A stretch of DNA of 60,358 bases from Flavobacteriaceae bacterium (GCA_947463515.1 CANHRI010000009.1:1-60358), one strand, 5' to 3'. Counted from the stretch's first letter, positions 44,669 to 55,020 are shown. Made by a program: numbers and translations. The notes: generated by a model not told the origin, from the letters alone.

Positions 44669-46942
44669 ATGAAAAATCTCAAAAATTCATTGTTTTATTT
44701 AGGTGTAACAGGGGGATTTACCGCCCTTATGTTTTGGATTATTACCCAAGGGAAACAGTTGGAAATTGGCCGAAGAATCATTTCAAATGCTTCTAAAGAC
44801 ACTTTTTTCAATCAGTTTTTAGATGCGATTATTCACAATCTAAAACACCCTTTGGCGATTTTATTATTGCAAATCATCACCATCGTTATTGTAGCTCGTT
44901 TTTTTGGTTGGATTTTCCGAAAAATTGGACAGCCTACGGTGATTGGTGAAATCATCGCAGGAATTTTTCTCGGTCCCTCCGTGGTGGGGATGTATTTACC
45001 TGAATATTCAGCGATGCTTTTTCCTGTAAAATCTCTGGGAAATCTTCAGTTTTTGAGTCAAATTGGCTTGATCCTTTTCATGTTTGTCATCGGGATGGAA
45101 CTCGATTTGAAAGTGTTGAAAAATAAGGCCAACGACGCGGTAGTGATTAGCCATGCCAGTATTGTATTTCCGTTTGCGCTGGGAATCGGACTTTCGTATT
45201 TCATTTACCACCGATTTGCGCCAGCCGGTGTGGAGTTTTTGGCGTTCAGTTTGTTTATGGGAATTGCCATGAGCATTACCGCTTTTCCGGTTTTAGCCCG
45301 TATCGTACAAGAACGCGGTATTCATAAAACCCGCCTCGGAACCATTGTGATTACTTGTGCAGCCGCCGATGATATTACGGCCTGGTGTTTGCTAGCGGCG
45401 GTAATTGCAATTGTCAAAGCGGGAACATTTATGAGTTCGTTGTACGTGATTGGATGTGCCACGCTCTATGTGTTGATGATGCTTTTTGTGGTAAAACCCT
45501 TTTTGAAAAAAGTTGGCGATTTGTATGCCAACCGCAATGAATTAAGCAAGCCGATTGTGGCTATTTTTCTACTCACCCTAATCATTTCATCGTATTTGAC
45601 TGAAGTAATCGGAATTCATGCCCTTTTTGGAGCGTTTATGACGGGAGCTATTATGCCCGATAGTACCAAATTTCGAAATATTTTTATTGAAAAAGTGGAG
45701 GATGTTGCGTTGATTTTATTACTACCGCTCTTCTTTGTTTTTACGGGATTACGAACGCAGATCGGACTCATTAGCGATCCGGAATTGTTGAAAATAACAG
45801 GCTATATCATCTTGGTGGCCGTAGCCGGTAAGTTCGTCGGATCGGCTTTGGCGGCTCGATTTGTCGGACAAAATTGGAGGGATAGCTTCACCATTGGAGC
45901 CCTAATGAACACGCGCGGTTTAATGGAATTAGTAGTGCTTAACATCGGTTTTGACTTGGATGTTTTGTCGCCCGAAATCTTTACCATGATGGTGATTATG
46001 GCATTGGTAACTACTTTTATGACGGGACCGGCAATCGATATCATCAATTTTATTTTTAAACGAAAAGCGGCTATTCTACCTCAAGAAATTGTTTCGGAAG
46101 GGAAATTCAAAATCCTTATTTCTTTTGGGAATAATGAAAAAGGGAAATCCCTACTTCGTCTAGCGCACAGTTTTGTCAAAAAGCAAAATGACCATTCACA
46201 AGTCACAGCACTCCATTTATCGTTGAGTGATGAAATTCACTCCTATAACCTTGAAGAATACGAGCAAGAGACTTTCGCGCCTATTTTAGCCGAATCCAAA
46301 GCACTGAATCAGGAGGTTACACCCGTACTCAAATCGACGGTTGACATCGAAACGGATATCGCCGAAATTGCCAATGAAGGAAATTTTGATTTGGTATTAA
46401 TCGGACTTGGAAAATCGATTTTTGAAGGCTCTTTATTAGGGAAAGTACTCGGATTTACTACCCGAATCATCAATCCCGATCGCTTGCTGGATAAGTTTAC
46501 GGGTAAAGAAGGGTTGTTTGAAAATTCACCCTTTGATGATCGAACGCGTTTTATCATTTCCAAAAGTAAAAAGCCGTTAGGAATTTTGGTGGATAAAGAC
46601 CTTTCAAACGTCGATGATGTATTTGTTCCCATTGTAACTCCCGAAGACGTTTTTCTCTTGGATTATGCTCAAAAATTGATTTATAACAGCCAAGCCACAG
46701 TTACCTTTTTGGATGTCAACAATCATGTGAAGTCCAATTTTGTTTTAGAAAAAGCAATCGCTGCGCTGCAACAGTCCTACGGTCCCGACAAAGTTACCGT
46801 AATACGTGAAGACGAAATGAAAGCGGGACTAATGGCTAAACAAGATTTGATGATGGTGAGTTTGGAAAGTTGGAAACAGCTCGTCGATGCGCAGTCTTTG
46901 TGGTTAAGCACCGTGCCTTCGGTTTTAATTTTAAAACCCTAA
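44669..46942 (+). CDS. Cation:proton antiporter (CPA2 family)
   Basis: A 757-residue protein. Residues 1-440 hold about 12-13 helices of the Na+/H+ exchanger fold (GEIIAGIFLGPSVVGMYLP; TCAAADDITAWCLLA with the paired aspartates of the transport site; GALMNTRGLMELVVLNIG). Residues 460-757 form a soluble cytoplasmic part containing USP-like alpha/beta segments (KILISFGNNEKGKSLLRLAHSFV). Likely Na+ or K+/H+ exchange. The start at 44669 is supported by the upstream -7 box. It overlaps the convergent DUF5686 gene by 12 bp. Confidence 0.9.
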   Translation: MKNLKNSLFYLGVTGGFTALMFWIITQGKQLEIGRRIISNASKDTFFNQFLDAIIHNLKHPLAILLLQIITIVIVARFFGWIFRKIGQPTVIGEIIAGIFLGPSVVGMYLPEYSAMLFPVKSLGNLQFLSQIGLILFMFVIGMELDLKVLKNKANDAVVISHASIVFPFALGIGLSYFIYHRFAPAGVEFLAFSLFMGIAMSITAFPVLARIVQERGIHKTRLGTIVITCAAADDITAWCLLAAVIAIVKAGTFMSSLYVIGCATLYVLMMLFVVKPFLKKVGDLYANRNELSKPIVAIFLLTLIISSYLTEVIGIHALFGAFMTGAIMPDSTKFRNIFIEKVEDVALILLLPLFFVFTGLRTQIGLISDPELLKITGYIILVAVAGKFVGSALAARFVGQNWRDSFTIGALMNTRGLMELVVLNIGFDLDVLSPEIFTMMVIMALVTTFMTGPAIDIINFIFKRKAAILPQEIVSEGKFKILISFGNNEKGKSLLRLAHSFVKKQNDHSQVTALHLSLSDEIHSYNLEEYEQETFAPILAESKALNQEVTPVLKSTVDIETDIAEIANEGNFDLVLIGLGKSIFEGSLLGKVLGFTTRIINPDRLLDKFTGKEGLFENSPFDDRTRFIISKSKKPLGILVDKDLSNVDDVFVPIVTPEDVFLLDYAQKLIYNSQATVTFLDVNNHVKSNFVLEKAIAALQQSYGPDKVTVIREDEMKAGLMAKQDLMMVSLESWKQLVDAQSLWLSTVPSVLILKP

Positions 46943-49411
46943 ATCGAGGTTGTAACTCACTTTCAACGAAAGGTTGTCTTCAAATTTAGGTAAACCATAC
47001 GGGCCATAACGGGTAAAAAAGGTAATTCCAAAACCTTTGAAGAGTTGGTTGACTTCAACACCACTCTCAAAATAGCCCTCCTCCAATGTTTTGTAAGTAA
47101 AACCTAAATGGCGTTCCCGATTCTCCATCGTACCAAAAGCCATCCGGGTGACTACCGAGATTTCCGGTTTGATGCGATAAGCAATTTTTACTTTGTTGAA
47201 GGTGTGACGGGCTTGAAAACTAATGTATCGACTGGAGAAAAATTCATTGAAAAACATGGTTTCAAAACTGTTTTTCCCCGCAATAGTAATTCGTTTTAAC
47301 AACGCATCTCGGTTGAGGTTGTTGGGGGCAATACTGTACAAATGGGTAAGTGGCGCTTCGCCAAACACCAAACCACTTTGCATAATAAATCCAGTTTCTT
47401 GCCCTGATAAATACTTGATTTCATGATTAATACGAAAATCAATCTTCGAAAACTGAAAGTCAGCACCCAACAATTGATCGAACGCTTGGGTTAATTGAAG
47501 TGTAAATTTGGGATACCTTTTGTTGATTTCCAGACGCCCGGTCGAAGTTTGCATATACGAACTAAAAGGATTCCATTGAACCGCCATTTGCAAGGTCGTT
47601 AAGGTGTATTCGCTCAGTAATTGATCGCCTTGTTGGTACTGGTAATCAAAGCGGGGAGCGATTGCACTGCGGCTGATTCCGGCGTAAAGATCGGTTTTTG
47701 GGATGTATTTACTTTCCCAATAGGCTGACGCGGTTTTGTGGTTGTAAAAGGTAGAAATGTTGATGGGACGCGGGTCGTAAATACGAAAACGACGACTTTC
47801 GGTGGCAAATTGAATTTGACCGATTTCAGCCACATCATCGGTGTAGGATATTGAGGCCCAACTGTTGGTTTCGGCATCCAATAACAGCGAAGGGGCGATG
47901 TGGTATTTGAAGGCATCGTCTTTTAATCCATAAGCGACATAAGCTCCAATTTTATATTTTTCAGAAAAACGGGTATTGGTTGTTCCTCCAAAACCAAGTC
48001 GGAACCCTTCATAATTGTTGTATTTTAAAACACTGCGAAGGTCCATATCAAATTTTCCTAAAGGCAAATATCCGTTAAAAATTTTCCGCCCAAGAAAAAT
48101 TTTATGCTCAATTTTTTCGGCAGTAGCCAAACTGTCAATATTGATATAGGTAGGCATTTTTCGTCGGTCAATGGTGTCCCGCTGCATGGTTCGCCAGTAG
48201 CCATCGGGTTTGTTCATGCTGGATTCGGGGACATCAATTCGAATCGCAGGTTGACGCGTCACCACATTTTGATTGATTTTTACGTCAAACGGTTTGGATT
48301 CCAATTTCAAATACATCCGATCGGAGGCATTTTGTTCCAATCCTTCAATGCTAGAATTGAACATAATCGTACCGCCAAACAATTTTAAGTCCTCCGAATT
48401 ATTTCCTTTAACCACCACCAACTTTCGTTTTTCGGGAAACCAGATATTTTGTTTTGGTAGCCAATTGAAGGTATACGTGGCATTGATATTAACCATTCCA
48501 TACACCCGAAAAAAGGCTTTAGCAATCGCAAAACTTTCAGCGTCGATATACAATAAACCGCGTAATTTATTGGATTTTAATTTTTTAGGTTGAAAATAAA
48601 TCCGGTAAACCGTTCGATCTTGAATTTTTAAGGTGTCGACCATTTTAAAGACAAACATTTTTCGCCCGTAGGAAGAAATCGGATTCTGTACGGTAACTTC
48701 CAAAATATCCAAATACCGATCGTACAACGAATATGAAATCAAGTTCAACCCCAAGTACTCGTAAAGCGGTTTTTTAAATCCCGCCATTCGCGAGGCCAAT
48801 ACGGTTTCTTTGGTGCCGTAATTGTTGAACTGAATTAAATTGACTTTTTCGGTTTGGTATAAATGCTGTTTTTCGACGAGTTTTTTGAATTTGTAATTGG
48901 AAGAGTCCAAGACCATTTTGGGTTTGCCAAACCAGCGGGGTTTGTAAGTAGTATCTATTTTGGTGGAAATAGAATCGGGATTGGCCGTTACCAAAAGGGT
49001 TTCGTAATTTTTGTATTCGTAGGTTTGAAGGACTTTTTCCGGCTGATTTTTCGTGCGGTTTTCGATGACTTTTTTTATAATCGCATTGGTTTCGCTATCA
49101 GTGTAAATTTCAACCGATTTTTGCGATTGGTCGGAAACCATTTTTATCAAAATAAATGTAGCGCCAACGCTGAGGTAATGATTTTTGTCGTGGTAGCCTT
49201 TATAACTCACCTGAATTGGCTTGGTTTCTTCGTCAATGACCAATGAAAAACGGCCCTCCCAATTGGTATACACCGTTTGGTTCTGGTAGGTAACCATCGC
49301 AAATGCAATCGGGATTGTCGTATCGTAATCGATCACTTGTCCCTGCATTGGTTTTTGCGCAATCAGGATTTGGGTTAGCCAAAGAAACCCGAAAATCCAA
49401 CTGTTTTTCAT
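46931..49411 (-). CDS. DUF5686 / carboxypeptidase-like regulatory domain outer-membrane protein
   Basis: An 826-residue protein with signal peptide (residues 1-19), an N-terminal CarboxypepD_reg-like beta domain (MQGQVIDYDTTIPIAFAMVTYQNQTVYTNWEGRFSL), a middle soluble DUF5686 region and a C-terminal outer-membrane barrel with many aromatic girdle residues. It resembles TonB-receptor relatives, but no TonB plug is evident. Common in Flavobacteriaceae; role unknown. A -7 box lies at 49437-49444. Confidence 0.85.
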   Translation of the reverse strand: MKNSWIFGFLWLTQILIAQKPMQGQVIDYDTTIPIAFAMVTYQNQTVYTNWEGRFSLVIDEETKPIQVSYKGYHDKNHYLSVGATFILIKMVSDQSQKSVEIYTDSETNAIIKKVIENRTKNQPEKVLQTYEYKNYETLLVTANPDSISTKIDTTYKPRWFGKPKMVLDSSNYKFKKLVEKQHLYQTEKVNLIQFNNYGTKETVLASRMAGFKKPLYEYLGLNLISYSLYDRYLDILEVTVQNPISSYGRKMFVFKMVDTLKIQDRTVYRIYFQPKKLKSNKLRGLLYIDAESFAIAKAFFRVYGMVNINATYTFNWLPKQNIWFPEKRKLVVVKGNNSEDLKLFGGTIMFNSSIEGLEQNASDRMYLKLESKPFDVKINQNVVTRQPAIRIDVPESSMNKPDGYWRTMQRDTIDRRKMPTYINIDSLATAEKIEHKIFLGRKIFNGYLPLGKFDMDLRSVLKYNNYEGFRLGFGGTTNTRFSEKYKIGAYVAYGLKDDAFKYHIAPSLLLDAETNSWASISYTDDVAEIGQIQFATESRRFRIYDPRPINISTFYNHKTASAYWESKYIPKTDLYAGISRSAIAPRFDYQYQQGDQLLSEYTLTTLQMAVQWNPFSSYMQTSTGRLEINKRYPKFTLQLTQAFDQLLGADFQFSKIDFRINHEIKYLSGQETGFIMQSGLVFGEAPLTHLYSIAPNNLNRDALLKRITIAGKNSFETMFFNEFFSSRYISFQARHTFNKVKIAYRIKPEISVVTRMAFGTMENRERHLGFTYKTLEEGYFESGVEVNQLFKGFGITFFTRYGPYGLPKFEDNLSLKVSYNLDLGF

Positions 49412-49436
49412 GTATGTTTGTTTAGTTTGATGGGTA

Positions 49437-49444
49437 CAAAAGTA
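49437..49444 (-). promoter_or_regulatory. -7 box of the DUF5686 gene
   Basis: TACTTTTG on the minus strand, 26 bp before the ATG at 49411, directly after the frr terminator. Confidence 0.45.
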
Positions 49445-49449
49445 GGAAT

Positions 49450-49484
49450 AAAAAAATCCGTTAGCGGTAAGGATAACGGATTTT
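49450..49484 (-). terminator. Terminator of pyrH-frr
   Basis: Stem AATCCGTTA / TAACGGATT (49455-49463, 49474-49482) with a 10-nt loop; on the minus strand it runs into a T-tract. It begins about 22 bp after the frr stop. Confidence 0.8.
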
Positions 49485-49506
49485 ATAGTACGAACGTATC
49501 GGTTCG

Positions 49507-50067
49507 TTATACTTTCATAATTTCAGCTTCTTTGACAGCAAGATGTTCCTCAATTTTTTTGATAAAATTGTCGGTTAATTTTTGTACATCATCTTCTGCT
49601 TTTTTACACAAATCTTCTGAAACACCATCTTTTTCCAATTTCTTGATTTCTGTATTGGCATCTTTTCGGTGGTTGCGAATCCCGATTTTAGCTTCTTCTG
49701 CTTCGTTTTTGGCTTGTTTTACCAAATCGCGACGTCGTTCTTCCGTAAGCGGTGGAACACTAATGATGATAACATCACCGTTGTTCATCGGATTAAATCC
49801 AAGGTTGGCATTCATGATGGCTTTCTCAATCGGCGTCAACATGCTTTTTTCATAAGGTTGAATCGTCAAAGTGCGCGCATCGGGAACATTAACATTGGAA
49901 ACTTGTGAAAGTGGTGTCATCGATCCGTAATAATCCACAAAAACACTGCCCAACATTTGTGGGGAGGCCTTACCGGCACGGATGTTTAAAAACGATTTTT
50001 CAAGGTGTGCTACCGAAGCATTCATCGCATCTTTTGCTTCTTCCAAAATCAATTCAATATCTTCCAT
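49507..50067 (-). CDS. frr: Ribosome recycling factor
   Basis: Releases ribosomes from mRNA after termination together with EF-G. It has 186 residues, the normal length. Signatures: the three-helix-bundle start AHLEKSFLNIRAGKASPQML, the domain II strands LTIQPYEKSMLTPIEKAIMNANLGFNP, and PPLTEERRRDLVKQAKNEAEEAKIGIRNHRKDA. Follows pyrH after 18 bp, the conserved pyrH-frr order. Confidence 0.97.
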   Translation of the reverse strand: MEDIELILEEAKDAMNASVAHLEKSFLNIRAGKASPQMLGSVFVDYYGSMTPLSQVSNVNVPDARTLTIQPYEKSMLTPIEKAIMNANLGFNPMNNGDVIIISVPPLTEERRRDLVKQAKNEAEEAKIGIRNHRKDANTEIKKLEKDGVSEDLCKKAEDDVQKLTDNFIKKIEEHLAVKEAEIMKV

Positions 50068-50085
50068 AATTCAGTATTAACAAAG

Positions 50086-50841
<756 letters not shown>

Positions 50842-50870
50842 CTAATGTTGTAAAAGTGCCCTGAAAAAAA

Positions 50871-51653
50871 TTATCCCAAGACCTCCTGATATCGTTTTTT
50901 GGCTTCGTCATACCCAATTTGGAAAATTTCCTCCATTTTATGTTTGTTGGTTTCAAAGGTACTGTAATTGCATAGCGCTTCGGGTTCGATGATCAAATCG
51001 CAATTGCTGAATTTTTGCAAATGGGTGTGCGCATATAGCAAATCAAAGGCCCTGCTGGTAACCGCTTTAATCGATCGCAATTGGTCGGCTTGAATTTTTT
51101 CAATCGGACTCACATAAATGCCAATAATATAATCGCACTCGTCGGCAATCAAGTCGGCAGGAAAATGATTTAAAATGCCGCCATCACTGTAAATATTTCC
51201 TTCAATAACATGCGGTGAAATGACACCTGGAAATGCCGATGAGGCCAAAATAGCATCGCTGATGGGGACATCTGCCTCAAAAACGCACAACTTTCCTAGT
51301 ACCATATCGGTAGCGGTAATATACATTGGTAATGGAAAATCACCAATGGTTGCTTTCCCAAATATTTGGTCAAAATATTTTTTAAACGAATCTGAGTCGA
51401 TTAGCCCCGGTTTTTTTAAGGTAAAATGAGTCCAATGAAAAAAGTAAATCGATTGAAAAAACTCCAAGATTTCAACGGGACTTTTCCCCCAAGCATACAA
51501 GGAACCTACAATCGAACCCGCACTGGTGCCTGAAATAATCGCAGGACGAAGGCCTTGTTTTTCCAAAAAATGAAGGGCTCCCGCATGGGCCAACCCTTTG
51601 GTGCCACCACCAGACAAAACATAGCCAATACGTTGGGAAGTTAGGGTTTTCAT
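50871..51653 (-). CDS. Patatin-like phospholipase
   Basis: Serine lipid hydrolase with a Ser-Asp dyad, 260 residues from the ATG at 51653. Oxyanion hole GGGTKG near residue 15, nucleophile elbow G-T-S44-A-G, and the aspartate D157 in SDGG. An upstream start (51695) is excluded because the promoter boxes lie downstream of it. No signal peptide; RssA/YchK-like cytoplasmic type. Divergent from the thioredoxin-fold gene. Confidence 0.9.
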   Translation of the reverse strand: MKTLTSQRIGYVLSGGGTKGLAHAGALHFLEKQGLRPAIISGTSAGSIVGSLYAWGKSPVEILEFFQSIYFFHWTHFTLKKPGLIDSDSFKKYFDQIFGKATIGDFPLPMYITATDMVLGKLCVFEADVPISDAILASSAFPGVISPHVIEGNIYSDGGILNHFPADLIADECDYIIGIYVSPIEKIQADQLRSIKAVTSRAFDLLYAHTHLQKFSNCDLIIEPEALCNYSTFETNKHKMEEIFQIGYDEAKKRYQEVLG

Positions 51654-51677
51654 AGGCGTGTAATTTAGGTTACTAAC

Positions 51678-51709
51678 CAAATATACGAAATGCATTACCT
51701 TTGCCCAAA
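51678..51709 (-). promoter_or_regulatory. Promoter of the patatin gene
   Basis: Minus strand TTTG (51709-51706), 20-bp spacer, TATATTTG (51685-51678). It overlaps the -7 box of the divergent gene (51696-51703). Confidence 0.6.
51696..51703 (+). promoter_or_regulatory. -7 box of the thioredoxin-fold gene
   Basis: TACCTTTG on the plus strand, 21 bp before the ATG at 51725; the TTG at 51701 is part of the box and not a start. Located inside the spacer of the divergent patatin promoter. Confidence 0.5.
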
Positions 51710-51724
51710 CAAATTACTAAACCC

Positions 51725-52327
51725 ATGAATTCAATTATTCAAGACAGTTTAAAAAATAGTTACACCTATGCCGCGTATCGCAACTTAATGCAAGCCTATG
51801 CTCAAGAAGGGAAAACTACGGGGGAGCAAACGGAAGCCTATGTTCATTACACCCATTTGAACGAAGCGCGTATGCACCGTTTGGATAAAACGATCACTTT
51901 AACGCCTGAGGTTAGTCATTTCTTAGACCAGTTGCCAAACGAATTACTCTGGGTTGTTTTGGCAGAAACGTGGTGTGGCGATGCAGCTCAAGTGCTTCCT
52001 GTTTTAGATAAAATGGCATCACATACTCCAAAAATTGAGATGCATGTGGTGCTTCGCGATGAGCATCCTGCCTTAATGGATTTATTTTTAACCAATGGAA
52101 CCCGTTCTATTCCCAAATTAATTATCGTAGATAAAGTTTCTGGTGAAGTTATTGGTGATTTTGGACCCCGACCTCAAGGAGCCAAAGAACTGATTGTAGC
52201 CTATAAAGCAGCACACGGTGTAGTTGACGATGAAGCCAAAGCAGCATTGCAAAAATGGTATTTACAAGATAAAGGAGTCAGTATTCAAAAGGAGGTTGTA
52301 GCCTTATTGCAACCCGTAAAAGTATAA
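51725..52327 (+). CDS. Thioredoxin-fold protein with WCGD motif
   Basis: A 200-residue protein from the ATG at 51725. Residues 70-175 look like a thioredoxin fold: LLWVVLAETWCGDAAQVLPVLDKM, then TRSIPKLIIVD containing the cis-proline. The active site has one cysteine only (C84, WCGD), so a classical CxxC disulfide exchange is not possible. No signal peptide, so cytoplasmic. It is monocistronic, ended by a terminator. Such WCGD proteins recur in Bacteroidota; the substrate is unknown. Confidence 0.85.
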   Translation: MNSIIQDSLKNSYTYAAYRNLMQAYAQEGKTTGEQTEAYVHYTHLNEARMHRLDKTITLTPEVSHFLDQLPNELLWVVLAETWCGDAAQVLPVLDKMASHTPKIEMHVVLRDEHPALMDLFLTNGTRSIPKLIIVDKVSGEVIGDFGPRPQGAKELIVAYKAAHGVVDDEAKAALQKWYLQDKGVSIQKEVVALLQPVKV

Positions 52328-52330
52328 GGC

Positions 52331-52357
52331 AAAGGAGTTCATTCGGACTCCTTTTTT
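52331..52357 (+). terminator. Terminator of the thioredoxin-fold gene
   Basis: Stem AAAGGAGT / ACTCCTTT with an 8-nt loop and a T-run. It overlaps the last codons of the convergent truB gene. Confidence 0.75.
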
Positions 52358-53049
52358 GTTACTAGTGCTACAAAGTCATCTGGAGTAAGTGCTTCATTGA
52401 CCGAATAATCTCCAATTTTGGTGCGACGCAAAGCAGTTAAATGACCGCCCGATTGGAGCGCTTTTCCAAAATCAAACGCAAGCGAACGAATGTACGTACC
52501 TTTGCTGCAGGTAACCCGAAAGTCAATTTCTGGTAAGGCGATTCGGGTGATTTCAAATTCGTAAATGGTGGTTTTTCGGGCTTCAATTTCGACCTCTTCT
52601 CCTGCGCGTGCATGCTCGTACAAACGTTTCCCATCTTTTTTTATCGCCGAAAAAACAGGCGGTTTCTGCATGATTTCGCCTTCAAAAGTTTGGGCTGTTG
52701 CTCGAATCAAATCTTCCGTAATGTGATTAACGGGAAAAGTAGCATCGACTTCGGTTTCTAAATCATAGGAAGGCGTGGTCGCTCCCACGGTTATCGTGCC
52801 TGTATATTCTTTGGTTTGCCCTTGTATTTCGGGTATTTTTTTGGTGAATTTTCCAGTACAAATGATGAGCAAACCCGTTGCTAAAGGATCCAATGTTCCC
52901 GCATGTCCAATTTTAAAGGTTTTTGAAAATTGATAACGTCGTTTTAAGGCATACTTCAGTTTGTTGACCGCTTGAAAAGAACTCCACGTGAGCGGTTTAT
53001 CAATCAGTAGTACTTGTCCGTCTTTAAATGTTTCAGCCGTCCAACTCAT
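52339..53049 (-). CDS. truB: tRNA pseudouridine(55) synthase
   Basis: Makes pseudouridine 55 in the T-loop of tRNAs; 236 residues. The catalytic aspartate is D54 in GHAGTLDPLATGLL; KPPVFSAIKKDGKRLYEHAR and TCSKGTYIRSLAFDFG are family motifs. No C-terminal PUA domain, which is usual for this group's short form. Last gene of ftsX-DUF3098-uppP-truB; it overlaps uppP by 4 bp. Confidence 0.95.
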   Translation of the reverse strand: MSWTAETFKDGQVLLIDKPLTWSSFQAVNKLKYALKRRYQFSKTFKIGHAGTLDPLATGLLIICTGKFTKKIPEIQGQTKEYTGTITVGATTPSYDLETEVDATFPVNHITEDLIRATAQTFEGEIMQKPPVFSAIKKDGKRLYEHARAGEEVEIEARKTTIYEFEITRIALPEIDFRVTCSKGTYIRSLAFDFGKALQSGGHLTALRRTKIGDYSVNEALTPDDFVALVTKKESE

Positions 53050-53858
53050 GGTTTTACCAAGGTAAAGTACAATAACAAAGCGGTTCCTGCGATGATTCGG
53101 TAGTAGCCCCAGGGTTTGAAGCCATATTTTTTGATGATGCCGATGAAGAATTTAATCGCAAGAATCGCTACCACAAAAGCAACGGCATTTCCGATTAAAA
53201 ACAATTTTAGATGTTCGCTATTTTGCGTCAGCAATTCATAGCCTTTCAGCCCCGTATTCTCGTAAGTTTTTAAAAAAATCGAATAGGTTGTCACGGCTAG
53301 CATCGTTGGAACAGCCAAGAAAAAAGAAAACTCAGCCGCCGCCGCTCTTGTGAGTCCTTGTTGCATTCCGCCAATGATAGAAGCGGCCGACCGACTCGTG
53401 CCTGGCATCATCGCCAAACACTGCCAGAGGCCAATAAAAAATCCTTTTTTATAAGTGATTTCTTCCTCAGAAGTAACCGTTGGATTTTGAAAACGGGTGT
53501 CTACAAAAAGCAAAACAATTCCACCAACAATCAAAACAATAGCAATGGGAATAGGATCGCCCAATACCGCTTCAATTTTGTCGTCAAATAATTTTCCCAA
53601 CACCAAGGCCGGAATAACCGCTACCGCCAATTTGAGGTAAAAACCGATTCTTTTGAAATCAAAAAACTTGCGCCAATACAACACAACTACGGCCAAGATG
53701 GCGCCAAATTGAATGGCTACTTGGAATAGTTTTACAAAATCATCGTTTTGTATGCCAAAAAAAGCACTGGTAAAAATCATGTGGGCCGTAGAAGAAACCG
53801 GTAAATATTCGGTCAATCCTTCTACAATAGCAATGAGAAGCGCTTGAAGTAAGTCCAT
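53046..53858 (-). CDS. uppP: Undecaprenyl-diphosphatase
   Basis: Integral membrane phosphatase recycling the undecaprenyl carrier for peptidoglycan synthesis (BacA family), 270 residues, about eight helices. Active-site motifs are EGLTEYLPVSSTAHM (E13, E17, H26) and MMPGTSRSAASIIGGM. The last four bases overlap the truB start, and DUF3098 lies 29 bp upstream. Confidence 0.95.
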   Translation of the reverse strand: MDLLQALLIAIVEGLTEYLPVSSTAHMIFTSAFFGIQNDDFVKLFQVAIQFGAILAVVVLYWRKFFDFKRIGFYLKLAVAVIPALVLGKLFDDKIEAVLGDPIPIAIVLIVGGIVLLFVDTRFQNPTVTSEEEITYKKGFFIGLWQCLAMMPGTSRSAASIIGGMQQGLTRAAAAEFSFFLAVPTMLAVTTYSIFLKTYENTGLKGYELLTQNSEHLKLFLIGNAVAFVVAILAIKFFIGIIKKYGFKPWGYYRIIAGTALLLYFTLVKP

Positions 53859-53887
53859 GGTGTATTGTTAAGTCTCCCCTAAGAAGT

Positions 53888-54130
53888 TTATTCGGATTTT
53901 CCTTTACGAAAAATGGAATAAATCACAATTCCAAAACCGGCGAGCACTACCGTTGGGGCCAAACGAATACGGCGAAAACTCATAATTTCGGCATTCCATT
54001 CGGCAGGATTATCGTTGCTGCTGCCCGACATAAGGATAAATCCCAACGCGATAACAGCTAAACCGATGATTAAAAAGGTGTAGTTTTCTTTTTTAAAAAG
54101 GAAATCCGGTTTGTTTTCAGGTGCACTCAT
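53888..54130 (-). CDS. DUF3098 small membrane protein
   Basis: An 80-residue protein with two membrane helices (YTFLIIGLAVIALGFILMSG and IRLAPTVVLAGFGIVIYSIF) joined by the loop DNPAEWNAEIMSFRR. It matches the DUF3098 family that follows ftsX in Bacteroidota. The position between ftsX and uppP suggests an envelope or division role, which remains unproven. 14 bp after ftsX. Confidence 0.88.
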   Translation of the reverse strand: MSAPENKPDFLFKKENYTFLIIGLAVIALGFILMSGSSNDNPAEWNAEIMSFRRIRLAPTVVLAGFGIVIYSIFRKGKSE

Positions 54131-54144
54131 AAGGCCGTAAGGAA

Positions 54145-55020
54145 TTAATATAAATCGTCTGTTCGTAAATTTAAGAAACGTTGGGTTGCAAAATAAGTGC
54201 TAATCCATGTAATCAACACTCCCATGCCCAAAACGCCAACCAAAACTATAATGGTGAGCTCCAACTGATTGAAAATATCCAATCCTGGGAAGTTATTAGC
54301 AATATATAATAAAAGGGAAATTAACGCAATAATCGCCAAAACCCCACCGATGAATCCCAACAACATGCTGCGAAGGATAAACGGCTTCCGGATAAACGAC
54401 TTGGTTGCTCCCACCATTTGCATAGTTTTGATGATAAAACGATTGGCATGAATGGACAGCCGCATCGAACTGTTGATCAATAACACGGAAATGACCATGA
54501 ACACGCCCGAAACGATTAAAACCCAGAAACTGATGTTTTTGACGTTATCATTCACCAAAGTAACCAACTGCTTATCATAGACCACATCGGCTACAAATGG
54601 ATTTTTGCGAAGGGTTCGCTCCATGGTCGTAAACCCTGGGTGGGTCACATATTCGGCTTTCAAGTGAATGTCGTAGGAATTTTGCAACGGATTCATCCCC
54701 AAAAACTGCATAAAGTCCTCCCCAACCACTTCTTTATGGGCTTTGGCGGCCGCTTCTTTGGAAACGAATTTGAAATCTTTGGCGTATTTTCCCGATTGAA
54801 TTGTCTTTTCAAATGCTTTGAATACGGTGTCGTTGGCTTCGTTTTTGAAGAAAACGGTCATCACGATATCTTCCTTGAAATTATCGGATAATCGCTTGGA
54901 GTTCAGGATAAAAAGTCCTAAAGCGCCCAATAGAAACAACACCAAAAAAACACTCAAAACGACCGAAAAGTAAGAGGAAATTAATCTGCGTTTCTGATAT
55001 TGATCAAACGATGAGGCCAT
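54145..55020 (-). CDS. ftsX: Cell division permease FtsX
   Basis: Membrane partner of FtsE that controls peptidoglycan hydrolases during division, 291 residues. One N-terminal helix (VVLSVFLVLFLLGALGLFIL), an extracytoplasmic domain at about 45-170, then three helices with the FtsX-type segment NRFIIKTMQMVGATKSFIRKPFILRSMLLGFIGG. ftsE is not adjacent. First gene of a four-gene operon; no clear promoter box was found upstream. Confidence 0.93.
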   Translation of the reverse strand: MASSFDQYQKRRLISSYFSVVLSVFLVLFLLGALGLFILNSKRLSDNFKEDIVMTVFFKNEANDTVFKAFEKTIQSGKYAKDFKFVSKEAAAKAHKEVVGEDFMQFLGMNPLQNSYDIHLKAEYVTHPGFTTMERTLRKNPFVADVVYDKQLVTLVNDNVKNISFWVLIVSGVFMVISVLLINSSMRLSIHANRFIIKTMQMVGATKSFIRKPFILRSMLLGFIGGVLAIIALISLLLYIANNFPGLDIFNQLELTIIVLVGVLGMGVLITWISTYFATQRFLNLRTDDLY

